This document shows, one piece after another, positions 8,575 through 16,788 of a stretch of 64,000 nt of DNA. The stretch spans positions 558,001-622,000 of the forward strand of contig NZ_JBHUEK010000025.1 in NCBI RefSeq assembly GCF_042680725.1. The letters run 5' to 3'. The notes under the pieces were generated by a model. It was not told the DNA's origin. It saw nothing but the letters and a program-made list of their open reading frames with translations, and did no database searches. This DNA is from Ferdinandcohnia salidurans. Its GTDB lineage: Bacteria; Bacillota; Bacilli; Bacillales; Bacillaceae_L. Within the stretch, counting starts at the first letter, position 1, and every line of letters begins with the position of its first letter. Position numbers and translations under genes: made by a program.

Positions 8575-9267
8575 ATGAAAGAAAGACAAGATGCTTGGAC
8601 AGAAGAAAATGATCTATTATTAGCTGAAACTGTTCTAAAACACGTAAGAGAAGGTAGTACACAATTAAATGCATTCGAAGAGGTTGGAGACAAATTAAAC
8701 CGTACTTCAGCTGCTTGTGGTTTCCGTTGGAACGCGGTTGTTCGCCATAGCTATGAAAAGGATTTACAACTTGCGAAAAAACACCGTAAACAACGCCAGC
8801 GTGCACTTGGTAAAAACCAACCTGTGAAAAAGCAACTTTTGTATACACCACCAACTCCAAGTCTAGAAGAATTTGCGGACGAGTTACCACTCTTTCCATC
8901 TGAATCTACAAGTATTCGTCAGGAAACACGAGTACCGCAGTATTCGACTTCTAGGCCACAATTGACGATTGATTCCGTGATTTCTTATCTTCAATCTATG
9001 GGCAGCACAAGTCTCGGGATTGAGGCACTGAAATCCGAGAATGAGAGATTGAAAAAAGAAAAGAATGAGATACTTCGCAAAAATGAAGATCTCGAAAAGA
9101 AAATTGCCCAGTTGGAGCAAAGCTCAGCCAATATTCAAGAAGACTACGAAACATTAATGAAGATTATGAACCGTGCAAGAAAACTAGTCTTATTCGAAGA
9201 AGAAGAACGTCCAGCCACGTCCTTTAAAATGGACCGCAATGGAAATTTGGAGAAAATGGCGGAATAA
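8575..9267 (+). CDS. rsfA: Prespore-specific transcription regulator RsfA
   Basis: 230 residues. The N-terminus carries a Myb/SANT-like DNA-binding region (DAWTEENDLLLAETVLKHV... TSAACGFRWNAVVR, about residues 5-60). A proline-rich linker follows, then a coiled coil (about 130-190: ENERLKKEKNEILRKNEDLE). In B. subtilis RsfA is made in the forespore under sigma-F and modulates forespore genes. Start ATG with GGGAGA upstream. The long leader holds a repeated structured element. A perfect terminator follows. Confidence 0.92.
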   Translation: MKERQDAWTEENDLLLAETVLKHVREGSTQLNAFEEVGDKLNRTSAACGFRWNAVVRHSYEKDLQLAKKHRKQRQRALGKNQPVKKQLLYTPPTPSLEEFADELPLFPSESTSIRQETRVPQYSTSRPQLTIDSVISYLQSMGSTSLGIEALKSENERLKKEKNEILRKNEDLEKKIAQLEQSSANIQEDYETLMKIMNRARKLVLFEEEERPATSFKMDRNGNLEKMAE

Positions 9268-9305
9268 GTCCAACAGGTCAATCGTTTGAAAAAACGGGTT
9301 TAATA

Positions 9306-9339
9306 AAAGGCTTAGAGATTTTATAATCTCTAAGCCTTT
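9306..9339. terminator. Terminator after rsfA
   Basis: AAAGGCTTAGAGAT and AATCTCTAAGCCTTT stem of about 14 bp with T-rich flanks; shared with the convergent OppC-like gene. Confidence 0.9.
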
Positions 9340-9366
9340 ATTGGTTTAAACATGGACCCTATTCCC

Positions 9367-10926
9367 TTACCTATGCCCTAACTCAACTAATGCTTCTATT
9401 ATCGTATTTTCTGGTGTTATTTGAAAAGTCACAGCTATATGGCCTATACCCATAGGTTCTGAAACAGAATAACTTTCCTCCATCAGACTGCTAGAAAGAT
9501 TATAAACATATGTATCTTTCGTTTTTCTAGTTTCGAATATGTTAACGTCCGTCGGCAAATGCTCTTGCAGTAAGTAAAATGCCTCTTCCACTGTAGTAAC
9601 TGGTTCCTTATATGTAAATTTCGGCTGTTCGCAACGTCCCGCACCTATTGATCGGCAATAGACGACAAGCATATCTGTTTCATATTCCCGTTCTGACATT
9701 TTTGTCATATGTTGCTCAAGAAATGAAAGCTTGTCATAATGGCCACCCTTAAGTGTCGTCGCCTCTGTTGTAGGCACAAATCGGCCGTTTACACTTTCAT
9801 ACCTTCCATCCGCGATAAAGTCTGGAAGTTCAACCTCTTGAATCTCTTCCTCTAGAGGTACAGTCACTTCTGTTGTTTCTTTTTCAATACCCGTTATCAT
9901 AACTGTTCCAACGACAACCACAAACACGATTAGTGTCACAGCACCTACCATTTTACTAGCAACAAACGCTTCTCCAACTCTTTCAACCAAACGTCTTACC
10001 GTTTGATTTTTCTCACTAGATGATTGTCTTGCAAATAACTTCCTGAACCCTTCACTTAAGAATTGAAATGTTAATAGCAGCAATGTCAGAGCAAGCGCCG
10101 GAAACAATGGAATCCAGACGGCCTTCATAACCTCATATCTGGCAGCTGACAATAGCCCTGGCCAATCAAACAATCCCGTCACAGAGTTATATCCAGAATC
10201 CTCATGAAAAGTCCCACCACCTGGAATATAGTCAATCGCATGCTCAATAAAGTATTGAAACAATGCAAGCTGTCCTAGTAGCAATGTCACACGTGCTAAA
10301 TCGTTAAAAAAGTTGACAACTACACTTTGGGAAACGGATGGCAAATAATGCATGACCGATAACTGAAGGGGAGTACTTCCCACGGTCACACTCGCTTGGA
10401 CAAATTCTTTCTGCGAAACCTCATATATTTCATGGGATAGAATATAACTAACCCTTCCCACTTCGATAAGTGCGATTAATAGCACCTTCCAATAAACAGC
10501 GTTGTCCAGGTCTCCAACTGGGACAATTTCAAGAAGCAAAATCGCCGCAAAAATGGTAGGGATACTCCCAAATAAGGAATACCATCCATTTGACACCATA
10601 TAGGCAATACCTTTTTTCGTGGAAGCCAAGAATGCCATCGGAATTGCAATAATATACCGAATCAATGTGATGAATACAATAATTTTTATCGTATCCTTTG
10701 CACCTAAAACAATCATACTCAAAATATCGCGAGCCTCACGGTCAGTTCCTAACGGATCTTCTTTAGAGGGCGGGAAAGGTGCTCTTCCAATCTCACCACC
10801 ATCATAAAACCTCATACGGTGTTCGGGAACAGTATCATCAATAAAAGGTAAATGTGGACCAACAAAGCTAATAAATATCATAAATCCGAGTAGAACTAAC
10901 CCTGTCCAAAGCGACCAATTTTTCAT
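9367..10926 (-). CDS. OppC-like ABC permease with an unusual C-terminal soluble domain
   Basis: 519 residues. The N-terminal 310 or so form a peptide-type ABC permease: a first membrane helix after MKNWSLWTG, a DPLGTDREARDILSMIVLGA motif near residue 60 that is diagnostic for OppC/DppC, then several membrane segments. A further transmembrane helix near 330 leads into about 170 soluble residues (IADGRYESVNGRF... ITPENTIIEALVELGHR), presumably extracellular and not part of normal OppC. Start 10926 has AGGAGG upstream. It lies 14 bp after its OppB-like partner. No ATPase or binding protein is adjacent, so substrate and even transport activity are uncertain. Confidence 0.8.
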   Translation of the reverse strand: MKNWSLWTGLVLLGFMIFISFVGPHLPFIDDTVPEHRMRFYDGGEIGRAPFPPSKEDPLGTDREARDILSMIVLGAKDTIKIIVFITLIRYIIAIPMAFLASTKKGIAYMVSNGWYSLFGSIPTIFAAILLLEIVPVGDLDNAVYWKVLLIALIEVGRVSYILSHEIYEVSQKEFVQASVTVGSTPLQLSVMHYLPSVSQSVVVNFFNDLARVTLLLGQLALFQYFIEHAIDYIPGGGTFHEDSGYNSVTGLFDWPGLLSAARYEVMKAVWIPLFPALALTLLLLTFQFLSEGFRKLFARQSSSEKNQTVRRLVERVGEAFVASKMVGAVTLIVFVVVVGTVMITGIEKETTEVTVPLEEEIQEVELPDFIADGRYESVNGRFVPTTEATTLKGGHYDKLSFLEQHMTKMSEREYETDMLVVYCRSIGAGRCEQPKFTYKEPVTTVEEAFYLLQEHLPTDVNIFETRKTKDTYVYNLSSSLMEESYSVSEPMGIGHIAVTFQITPENTIIEALVELGHR

Positions 10927-10940
10927 GAACACCCTCCTCC

Positions 10941-11960
10941 CTAATGACCAGGTTTGACGTACGAGATTATATAAAATACAAAAAGCCAAACAAATACATA
11001 TTGAAAAATAACCTTTGTGATTTGAGTCCACATATTCCTTTTTTCAATCTCATACTTGTTTTGCCAAATGACAGACACGATTTGTGTGATGAATAGAAGC
11101 AGTACGAAACAGAATGAAATTTCAGCTATTAACCCTATTTCAGGAAATTGTGCAAATGGTTGATTCTCCGGTTTCTTTAAATCTAACCTTCTAATTGACA
11201 CCATCATGCGCCATGCTGCTCCCTTATACTCCATTAACCACTCAACAATGAATAAATTCGAAACCACATAGGTCATGACAACACCAACATGTTGTAAGAT
11301 CGAACGAAAGCATTTTTTCAAGATATGCTTATGTATAACAAATCGTTGAGACAGTCCCTTTGCGCGAGCATATTGAATATACATCTCTCCATCCTCAGCT
11401 GTTAGAGCAGTAAAGGTAATTCTCGCGAAATACATCATTGGATAAAGAGACACTAAAACCCCTGGTAATATGAAGTTAAACCACTGGTCATGTCCAAAAA
11501 AATCAATAAATCGAAAGTGAATTAAAATAATCCACTGCAGCACTATAATCATAAAAAAGTCAGGTAGTGAATTGAGGAGGGAGGTTACCCCTGTTCCTAA
11601 GAAGTTCAGGGACGTATAACGATTACGATAATCAAAAATTCCCTTTCCGATTCCTAAAGCAATCGCTAGCAAAAAGGCCGTCACAATCACCGTTAAACTT
11701 CTCGGAAAATATTCAAGGACGATTTCTTCATAAAGTTCCCCATTTTTTGTTGTTCCTAGACTTCCTTCGGTTTGTACATTGCTTATGAGTTGCCTGATTG
11801 TATCCCAACTATCGGAAACAGGAAACATCATTTTTAATGTTGAAAAAAACGTAGACACATTCCCATTCCCTAGAAAAAAGGCAATCCCCAGTACAACAAG
11901 CACAAAATAAAGAATTGTAACCAAGTCTCGTCCACTTAACACTCTTAATCTTTTAAGCAC
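10941..11960 (-). CDS. OppB-like ABC permease
   Basis: 339 residues with an N-terminal helix, a periplasm-facing loop (about 40-85) and five or more helices. YFPRSLTVIVTAFLLAIALGI and the cytoplasmic loop MYIQYARAKGLSQRFVIHKH (EAA-like coupling motif near 205) mark it as a peptide-type permease. It heads a two-gene operon with the OppC-like protein. No other transporter parts are encoded nearby. Function beyond membrane translocation cannot be stated. Confidence 0.8.
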   Translation of the reverse strand: MLKRLRVLSGRDLVTILYFVLVVLGIAFFLGNGNVSTFFSTLKMMFPVSDSWDTIRQLISNVQTEGSLGTTKNGELYEEIVLEYFPRSLTVIVTAFLLAIALGIGKGIFDYRNRYTSLNFLGTGVTSLLNSLPDFFMIIVLQWIILIHFRFIDFFGHDQWFNFILPGVLVSLYPMMYFARITFTALTAEDGEMYIQYARAKGLSQRFVIHKHILKKCFRSILQHVGVVMTYVVSNLFIVEWLMEYKGAAWRMMVSIRRLDLKKPENQPFAQFPEIGLIAEISFCFVLLLFITQIVSVIWQNKYEIEKRNMWTQITKVIFQYVFVWLFVFYIISYVKPGH

Positions 11961-12090
11961 TCCAAATCCCCCCTTACCTTAAATTGTTAAAAAATAGGAA
12001 CTCCCACAAAATCATACCATATATGTAATTTTCAGAAAACACCCGTATTTTTTGACGTATATAGACATAAAAAAGTTGCACAAAAAACAA

Positions 12091-12116
12091 AAAAACCAGA
12101 GGAATCCCCCTGGTCG
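12091..12116 (-). terminator. Terminator of the SAM-riboswitch transporter operon
   Basis: ACCAG(A)GG and CC(C)CTGGT arms with flanking A run (T run on the minus strand), directly after the VOC gene. Confidence 0.7.
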
Positions 12117-12130
12117 CAAATTACTCTCTA

Positions 12131-12514
12131 TTATTTTTGAAACAATTCAATCCATTCCCCGTCAGGGCCGTTAAAGAAAACGTATTTAGCCCCACTTGGA
12201 AGCGTCGTAATATTTTCATCAACAAATGTAACACCGTGCTCTTTGACTCTCGCAATTTCTTCTTCAACATTCTCAACGGTAAATGCGATATGATGAACCT
12301 TTCCTTCTGTTGGAAGGTTTGGATTATAACCAGAGATTAGCTCAATGACCGTCTCGTCTGAATCACTAAAGCCTAGGAAAGCTAGTTTCAAGTTTGGATC
12401 GACATGATCCTGTTTTTCTAGCAACTCTAACCCCAATACTCTTGTATAAAACTCAATTGTTGTGTCTAAATCCTTTACTTGTATTCCAACATGTTCTAGT
12501 TTTTTAAGCGGCAT
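12131..12514 (-). CDS. VOC superfamily (glyoxalase I-like) protein
   Basis: 127 residues forming one complete vicinal-oxygen-chelate unit: LEHVGIQVKDLDTTIEFYTRVLG at the start with metal-ligand His, HHIAFTVENVEEEI near 73, and FNGPDGEWIELFQ at the end with the final Glu. Family members include lactoylglutathione lyase and methylmalonyl-CoA epimerase; the substrate here is not evident. Its start overlaps the end of the permease gene by 11 bp, so it is translationally coupled. It is therefore controlled with a SAM-riboswitch transporter, suggesting a role on the imported compound or on a sulfur-metabolism by-product (inference). Confidence 0.82.
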   Translation of the reverse strand: MPLKKLEHVGIQVKDLDTTIEFYTRVLGLELLEKQDHVDPNLKLAFLGFSDSDETVIELISGYNPNLPTEGKVHHIAFTVENVEEEIARVKEHGVTFVDENITTLPSGAKYVFFNGPDGEWIELFQK

Positions 12515-13526
12515 GTTTTTGCTCTCTCCTTTTACGAATGACTTTTGGTCGATATTTAACGCCGATGTAGGTCACAGCAAGTGCCAAGACCAGCACCCCA
12601 CCTTTTACAATTTCAAATGCATAGTATGGTAGATTTAGCATGGTTAGCCCATTTAAAAGAACACCGATTAGCGCTGCTCCAAAAAAGGTTCCAAGTGCAT
12701 TTGGCTTTCCAGCACCAAGCACGGAAAATCCAACAAACACCGCAGCAACAGATTCCATTAACAACGAAGCGCCAGCATCAATTTGTCCTGAACCGACACG
12801 CGCTGTAAACAAAATTCCCGCCATTGATGCAAACACACCAGAAACGGTATACGCAATCAACTTTACCTTGTTTGTGTTGATACCTGACAATCTTGCAGCC
12901 TCTGCATTTCCGCCTGTCATATATAAAATTCGGCCCCACCGCGTATGATTAAGAATCACATAAGCAAGCAGCACGAAAACGAGCATAAACCAGACCGGAA
13001 CCGGTAATCCCAGCATCTTCCCTTGCCCAATCCATAAAAATGCTTGGCTGAACTCACCAGGCGCAGTCCCACCACTCGTCAATGGCATATGGTTGTAGAT
13101 GGAATACCCTTCCGTATAGGTCCGATGTAGACCTGATACGATATACATCATTCCAAGTGTCGCGAGTAGATCCGGTATCCCTATTTTTACAATTAAAAAC
13201 GTATTTACAAGACCAACCGCAACCCCAACTAATAGCGGTAAAAGCAGGACCACCCAAAGCGGTAACTCATACCAAACCATCAAGGACGCCGTAATCACGA
13301 CCGACAATGACATCGTTGATCCCACTGATAAATCAAATCCGTCAACAACAAGCGTAAACGTAACCCCTAATGCAAGAAGTGTTACAATTGAGATGGATCG
13401 TAAAATATCTGATAGGTTTCCATATGAAAAAAATGCACTGTTCACAGTACTAAAATAGATTAAGATAAAGCCCATTAATAAAATTGCCCCATATTTAAAC
13501 AGGAAGCTGATGATATTCCCTTTCAT
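12504..13526 (-). CDS. CUT2-type (ribose/AI-2-like) ABC transporter permease
   Basis: 340 residues with about ten hydrophobic segments. VDGFDLSVGSTMSLSVVITA near residue 65, GIPDLLATLGMMYIVSGLHR near 120 and a GGNAEAARLSGINTNKVKL coupling loop near 210 are typical of RbsC/LsrC/XylH permeases. Start 13526 is chosen because AAAGG stands about nine bases upstream; the reading frame extends to 13553 without a better site. It overlaps the ATPase gene by 32 bp. Part of the SBP-ATPase-permease-VOC operon behind a SAM-I riboswitch. Confidence 0.88.
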   Translation of the reverse strand: MKGNIISFLFKYGAILLMGFILIYFSTVNSAFFSYGNLSDILRSISIVTLLALGVTFTLVVDGFDLSVGSTMSLSVVITASLMVWYELPLWVVLLLPLLVGVAVGLVNTFLIVKIGIPDLLATLGMMYIVSGLHRTYTEGYSIYNHMPLTSGGTAPGEFSQAFLWIGQGKMLGLPVPVWFMLVFVLLAYVILNHTRWGRILYMTGGNAEAARLSGINTNKVKLIAYTVSGVFASMAGILFTARVGSGQIDAGASLLMESVAAVFVGFSVLGAGKPNALGTFFGAALIGVLLNGLTMLNLPYYAFEIVKGGVLVLALAVTYIGVKYRPKVIRKRREQKHAA

Positions 13527-15027
13527 GTACGTCATCCTTTCCACCACTAGCATACAAAAGGATTTGATCCTGTGTTGCCTCTTCTCCTGAAAGTTCCTTT
13601 ACGATTTCTCCATCATACATGACAAGAATCCGGTCTGAAATTCTTATAATCTCATCTATTTCAGAAGAAAAATAAAGAATCCCTTTCCCCTCGTCGGCGA
13701 GGGAATAAATAAGTTTGAAAATATCCTGCTTCGCACCGACATCAACCCCTTTTGTCGGCTCATCAAACAAATAGAGACCCGCATTCCGAGAAACCCATTT
13801 TCCTATCGCAACCTTTTGCTGGTTTCCTCCACTTAAATGCTCAGCCAGAGTTTCCGTATCGTTTGTTTTAATTCCCAGCAATTCAATAATGGAGCCTGCA
13901 TAGCTTTTTTCAGCCTTCCGGTTCATAACTAAAAACGGTGAGAATTTTTTCAGATTGGCAAAGGATAGATTCGTAGAGATGGACTCATGAATAAACAATC
14001 CTTCCTTACGGCGCTCCTCTGAAATAAGCGCAAAACCCGCCTCAATTGCTTGTTGTGAATGAGTAAAATGATGCGATTTCCCCTTCACGATCACATCACC
14101 CTGTTCGTAAGGACGAAGGCCAAACAATGTTTTCGCAAGCTCTGTTTTTCCAGCGCCAACTAACCCAACAACCCCAACGATTTCCCCTTCAGAAACCGTA
14201 AACGAAACATCGGTAAGCTTTTCCCCATCATCAAGCCCGTTTACCTCTAAAAGAAGATCTCCCTTCACAGGTTTTCGTTTCGAAGACTGTTCTGTAAAAG
14301 TACTACCAAGCATCGTCTCAACAACCGTTTTCGGAGTCACCTCTTTTGTTGAAAAAGTGGTAATCGTCCTGCCATCACGCATAATCGTTAACCTGTCGCA
14401 GATTTCAAACACCTCTGGTAATCGGTGCGAGATAAAAACGCAACCGACTCCTTTTTCCTTCAGTGTTTTTACAATATTGAAAAGGTACTTTGTTTCCTCA
14501 ATCGATAATGGTGCTGTTGGCTCGTCAAAAATGATAACCTTCGCTTCATGTGCGAGAGCTCTTGCAATCAACACCAACTGTTTTTCGGCAAGCGATAACT
14601 CTAATGCCTGTTTTGTCATGGGTATATCCGTGACATTCAAGAGCTTTAGAATCGAGGCTGCTTGTTCACGAAGCTTTCTTTTATTGATGAACAAGCTTTT
14701 TTCAGTTGAAAAGGTATCGAGTAAAATATTTTCAGCAACCGTTAGCTGAGGTACAATCGCCGTGTCGACCTCTTGATAGACAATGTGAATGCCTGATGCT
14801 TTTGCATCCTTCGGAGAACGAATCTCAATTGTTTTGTCTTCAAGGGTAATCACCCCTGTATCTAGCTCATACGCTCCTGATAGAATTTTCATCAGCGTGC
14901 TTTTTCCAGCGCCATTTGCCCCTAGCAACGCGTGAACCTCGCCCCTTTGTAACTCAAAAGAAGCATTCTCAAGTGCAATCACATTACCAAAACTTTTTGT
15001 AATTTCCTTCATTTCGAGTAAAGGCAT
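13495..15027 (-). CDS. CUT2-type ABC transporter ATPase, two nucleotide-binding domains
   Basis: 510 residues with fused ATPase halves, as in RbsA. The first half has Walker A GANGAGKST near 36, an SLAEKQLVLIARAL signature and IFDEPTAPLS Walker B. The second has GLVGAGKTEL near 290 (a degenerate Walker A), LSGGNQQKVAIGKW signature and LFDEPTKGVDVGA. This tandem arrangement and the GGNQQK signature are characteristic of sugar CUT2 transporters. It energises the permease encoded just downstream. AGGAGG precedes the start. Confidence 0.93.
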   Translation of the reverse strand: MPLLEMKEITKSFGNVIALENASFELQRGEVHALLGANGAGKSTLMKILSGAYELDTGVITLEDKTIEIRSPKDAKASGIHIVYQEVDTAIVPQLTVAENILLDTFSTEKSLFINKRKLREQAASILKLLNVTDIPMTKQALELSLAEKQLVLIARALAHEAKVIIFDEPTAPLSIEETKYLFNIVKTLKEKGVGCVFISHRLPEVFEICDRLTIMRDGRTITTFSTKEVTPKTVVETMLGSTFTEQSSKRKPVKGDLLLEVNGLDDGEKLTDVSFTVSEGEIVGVVGLVGAGKTELAKTLFGLRPYEQGDVIVKGKSHHFTHSQQAIEAGFALISEERRKEGLFIHESISTNLSFANLKKFSPFLVMNRKAEKSYAGSIIELLGIKTNDTETLAEHLSGGNQQKVAIGKWVSRNAGLYLFDEPTKGVDVGAKQDIFKLIYSLADEGKGILYFSSEIDEIIRISDRILVMYDGEIVKELSGEEATQDQILLYASGGKDDVHEREYHQLPV

Positions 15028-15045
15028 CTACATATCCTCCTTTAC

Positions 15046-15068
15046 AGAGGACCTCGGGAGGCCCTCTT
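15046..15068 (-). other. Intercistronic hairpin between binding protein and ATPase genes
   Basis: AGAGG(A)CCTC and GAGG(C)CCTCT arms lie in the 43-bp gap. Such hairpins commonly protect the upstream binding-protein mRNA so that more SBP than ATPase is made; that role is inferred. Confidence 0.55.
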
Positions 15069-15070
15069 TT

Positions 15071-16147
15071 TTACTCTCCAGCTTCAAGCTTTTTCAGCTC
15101 ATCTGTGTAACCTTGTTCGCTTTTACCCCAGCCCTCAATATATTGGTCAAGCTCTGCAGTTGTAATTTTTTCTTCAGGAAGTGCATCCTTTGTTACGAAA
15201 ACTGGCTCTAGTTTTACTCGTTCTGGTGTTTCATCACCATTTAGTTTTTGGTAGGCAAAACGAACTTGAATACGTCCGATATCTTTTGGATCAACCGCTG
15301 CAGATGCAACCCATGGGCTGTTTTCTGCCTGAATCATTTGTAAATCTTCATCACTCATGTCAATTCCATACACTTTAATATCTGTACGGCCTGCTTGTTC
15401 AATTGCACGAACAGCACCTTTTGCAAATTCATCCCACGCTGCCCACACTGCTGTAATTTGGCCTTCTTCAGGATATTGCTTTAATAGAGCTTCCATCTGT
15501 GCTTGTGTATCAAGTGCAGTGTTAGCAGTTGCTGCACCAAATGTTGCGATTTCTTTTATGCCAGAATTGTTGTCAAGAAACTCTTGATAGGCGATTTGGC
15601 GTCTTTCCATTGGAGCAAAGCCAGCCACCCAAATTTTTACGATATTTGCTTCACCGCCAGCATCTTCCGCTAATTTCTCTAGTGTCATTTGAGCCATTTG
15701 CTGGTCGCCTTGTTCAAGAACAGTAACTCCATCAACTTCTACTTCCGCATCAAACACTACAACTGGAATACCTTTTTCAACTGCTTTTTGTATAGAGCTT
15801 TGTAGGGCTTCCTTTGTTCCATGGTCAACTAAAATCGCATCAAAGCCTTGGTTTACCGCTGCATCAACGTTTGACGCCATTTTTGCTAGGTCTCCCTCAG
15901 ATGTAAAAACAGTTGTTTCACCCGCGAATTTTTTCACTTGCTCTTCAACGCCTTCAATGTATTGAGCAGAAAAAGTTCCTAAGTTTTGTTGCATAATTAA
16001 AGCGATTTTTTTGTTTGCTAATGGATGATCAGAGTTTTTTACTTCTGTACTATCTGTTTTCGTCGTTTCCTCTGCTACTTTTGGTTGGCAACCAACCAAT
16101 ACTGCGATAATTAGTAACGCTGTGAATAATAATTTTGTTAATTTCAT
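15071..16147 (-). CDS. CUT2-type sugar-binding lipoprotein
   Basis: 358 residues. Signal peptide with lipobox LVGC (Cys near residue 20), then a threonine/glutamate linker and a periplasmic-binding-protein fold of the RbsB/LsrB class: KKIALIMQQNLGTFSAQYIEG (about 45-65), a central NIVKIWVAGFAPMERRQIAY and a hinge region VYGIDMSDEDL. The ligand is not identifiable by reading. Because the gene follows a SAM-I riboswitch, a sulfur-linked sugar such as methylthioribose or an S-ribosyl compound is a plausible ligand (inference). The start has AAGGGGAG upstream. Confidence 0.88.
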   Translation of the reverse strand: MKLTKLLFTALLIIAVLVGCQPKVAEETTKTDSTEVKNSDHPLANKKIALIMQQNLGTFSAQYIEGVEEQVKKFAGETTVFTSEGDLAKMASNVDAAVNQGFDAILVDHGTKEALQSSIQKAVEKGIPVVVFDAEVEVDGVTVLEQGDQQMAQMTLEKLAEDAGGEANIVKIWVAGFAPMERRQIAYQEFLDNNSGIKEIATFGAATANTALDTQAQMEALLKQYPEEGQITAVWAAWDEFAKGAVRAIEQAGRTDIKVYGIDMSDEDLQMIQAENSPWVASAAVDPKDIGRIQVRFAYQKLNGDETPERVKLEPVFVTKDALPEEKITTAELDQYIEGWGKSEQGYTDELKKLEAGE

Positions 16148-16256
16148 TGTTTTTCTCCCCTTTTTTTGTGTTTGTCATTCTATTTTTTAAATCTACTTTT
16201 ACAGATTAAAAGCCATCACTCTCCTGTTTTTATGAGGCCATTTTTAACAAAAATAA

Positions 16257-16285
16257 AAGCCCCTTTCTCATCAGAAAGAGGCTTG
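16257..16285 (-). terminator. Riboswitch-controlled intrinsic terminator
   Basis: On the minus strand AAGCCTCTTTCT and AGAAAGGGGCTT form the stem, followed by a T-rich run. It lies between the SAM aptamer and the binding-protein gene. Ligand binding would favour this terminator, switching the operon off when SAM is plentiful. Confidence 0.85.
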
Positions 16286-16307
16286 AAGCATACAAAAGTC
16301 TTCGCAC

Positions 16308-16464
16308 CTCTTATCTACCAGAAAGAAAAATCCTTCTGTTGGAATTAGCACCGTGCCTTACGGGTTATACCCGGCGATAAAAAACTCGCCCCATCTCACA
16401 ATGGTATTACGGTCGGTTGCTGGGCGTCATAGGGCCAAATCCCTCAGCCTACTCTTGATAAGAG
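16308..16464 (-). ncRNA. SAM-I (S-box) riboswitch aptamer
   Basis: Read on the minus strand: P1 arms CTCTTATC (16464-16457) and GATAAGAG (16315-16308); the conserved GAGGGATTTGGCCCTATGA core; GCCCAGCAACC; the 3' core GGTGCTAATTCC; and a P4 stem CAGAAGG/TCTTTCTG. These are hallmark S-box elements. The aptamer, 157 nt, is longer than usual because P3 carries extra helices (for example GGGCGA/TCGCC). Known family logic: SAM binding terminates transcription. The downstream operon is the CUT2 transporter plus VOC protein. Confidence 0.94.
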
Positions 16465-16481
16465 AAAATACAGCATATATT

Positions 16482-16608
16482 CAATTTACGCCTTGGCGTA
16501 ATTGCGCCCGATTTTTCGAGCTTGCTCGAAATTTCCTTTGAAAAATCGAGGCATCCGCCGGAGGCTAACTTCATTCAACCGGGATATTAATCCCGGCTGA
16601 ATGAAGTT
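16482..16608 (+). repeat. Structured palindromic element, copy B
   Basis: Same architecture as copy A with paired changes. The first stem reads CAATTtACGCC/GGCGTAATTG instead of CAAATACGCC/GGCGTATTTG. The second is CGATTTTT/AAAAATCG instead of CAGATTTT/AAAATCTG. The terminal arms are AACTTCATTCA/TGAATGAAGTT instead of AACTTTATTCA/TGAATAAAGTT, extended by CCGGGAT/ATCCCGG. It starts 18 bp upstream of the riboswitch P1 (transcription runs the other way). The rest of the gap, 16609-16764, is AT-rich with no gene seen. Confidence 0.88.
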
Positions 16609-16764
16609 CGATTAACTTACTTGACGAGAATCATATCACGCCCAAAAACAAAATTCAATATTTTTATTATAAAAAATATTTTAATAGTGGAAATATTTTT
16701 CGGCTAAAAAATTATGGGTAAAACGCAATTGCATCCGCACAACTCCATTTTTCCACACAAAAAA

Positions 16765-16787
16765 ACCAGGAGAACCGTCCCCCTGGT
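16765..16787 (-). terminator. Terminator after lipL
   Basis: ACCAGG and CCTGGT arms just past the lipL stop, with a T run on the minus strand. Confidence 0.75.
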
Positions 16788-16788
16788 C

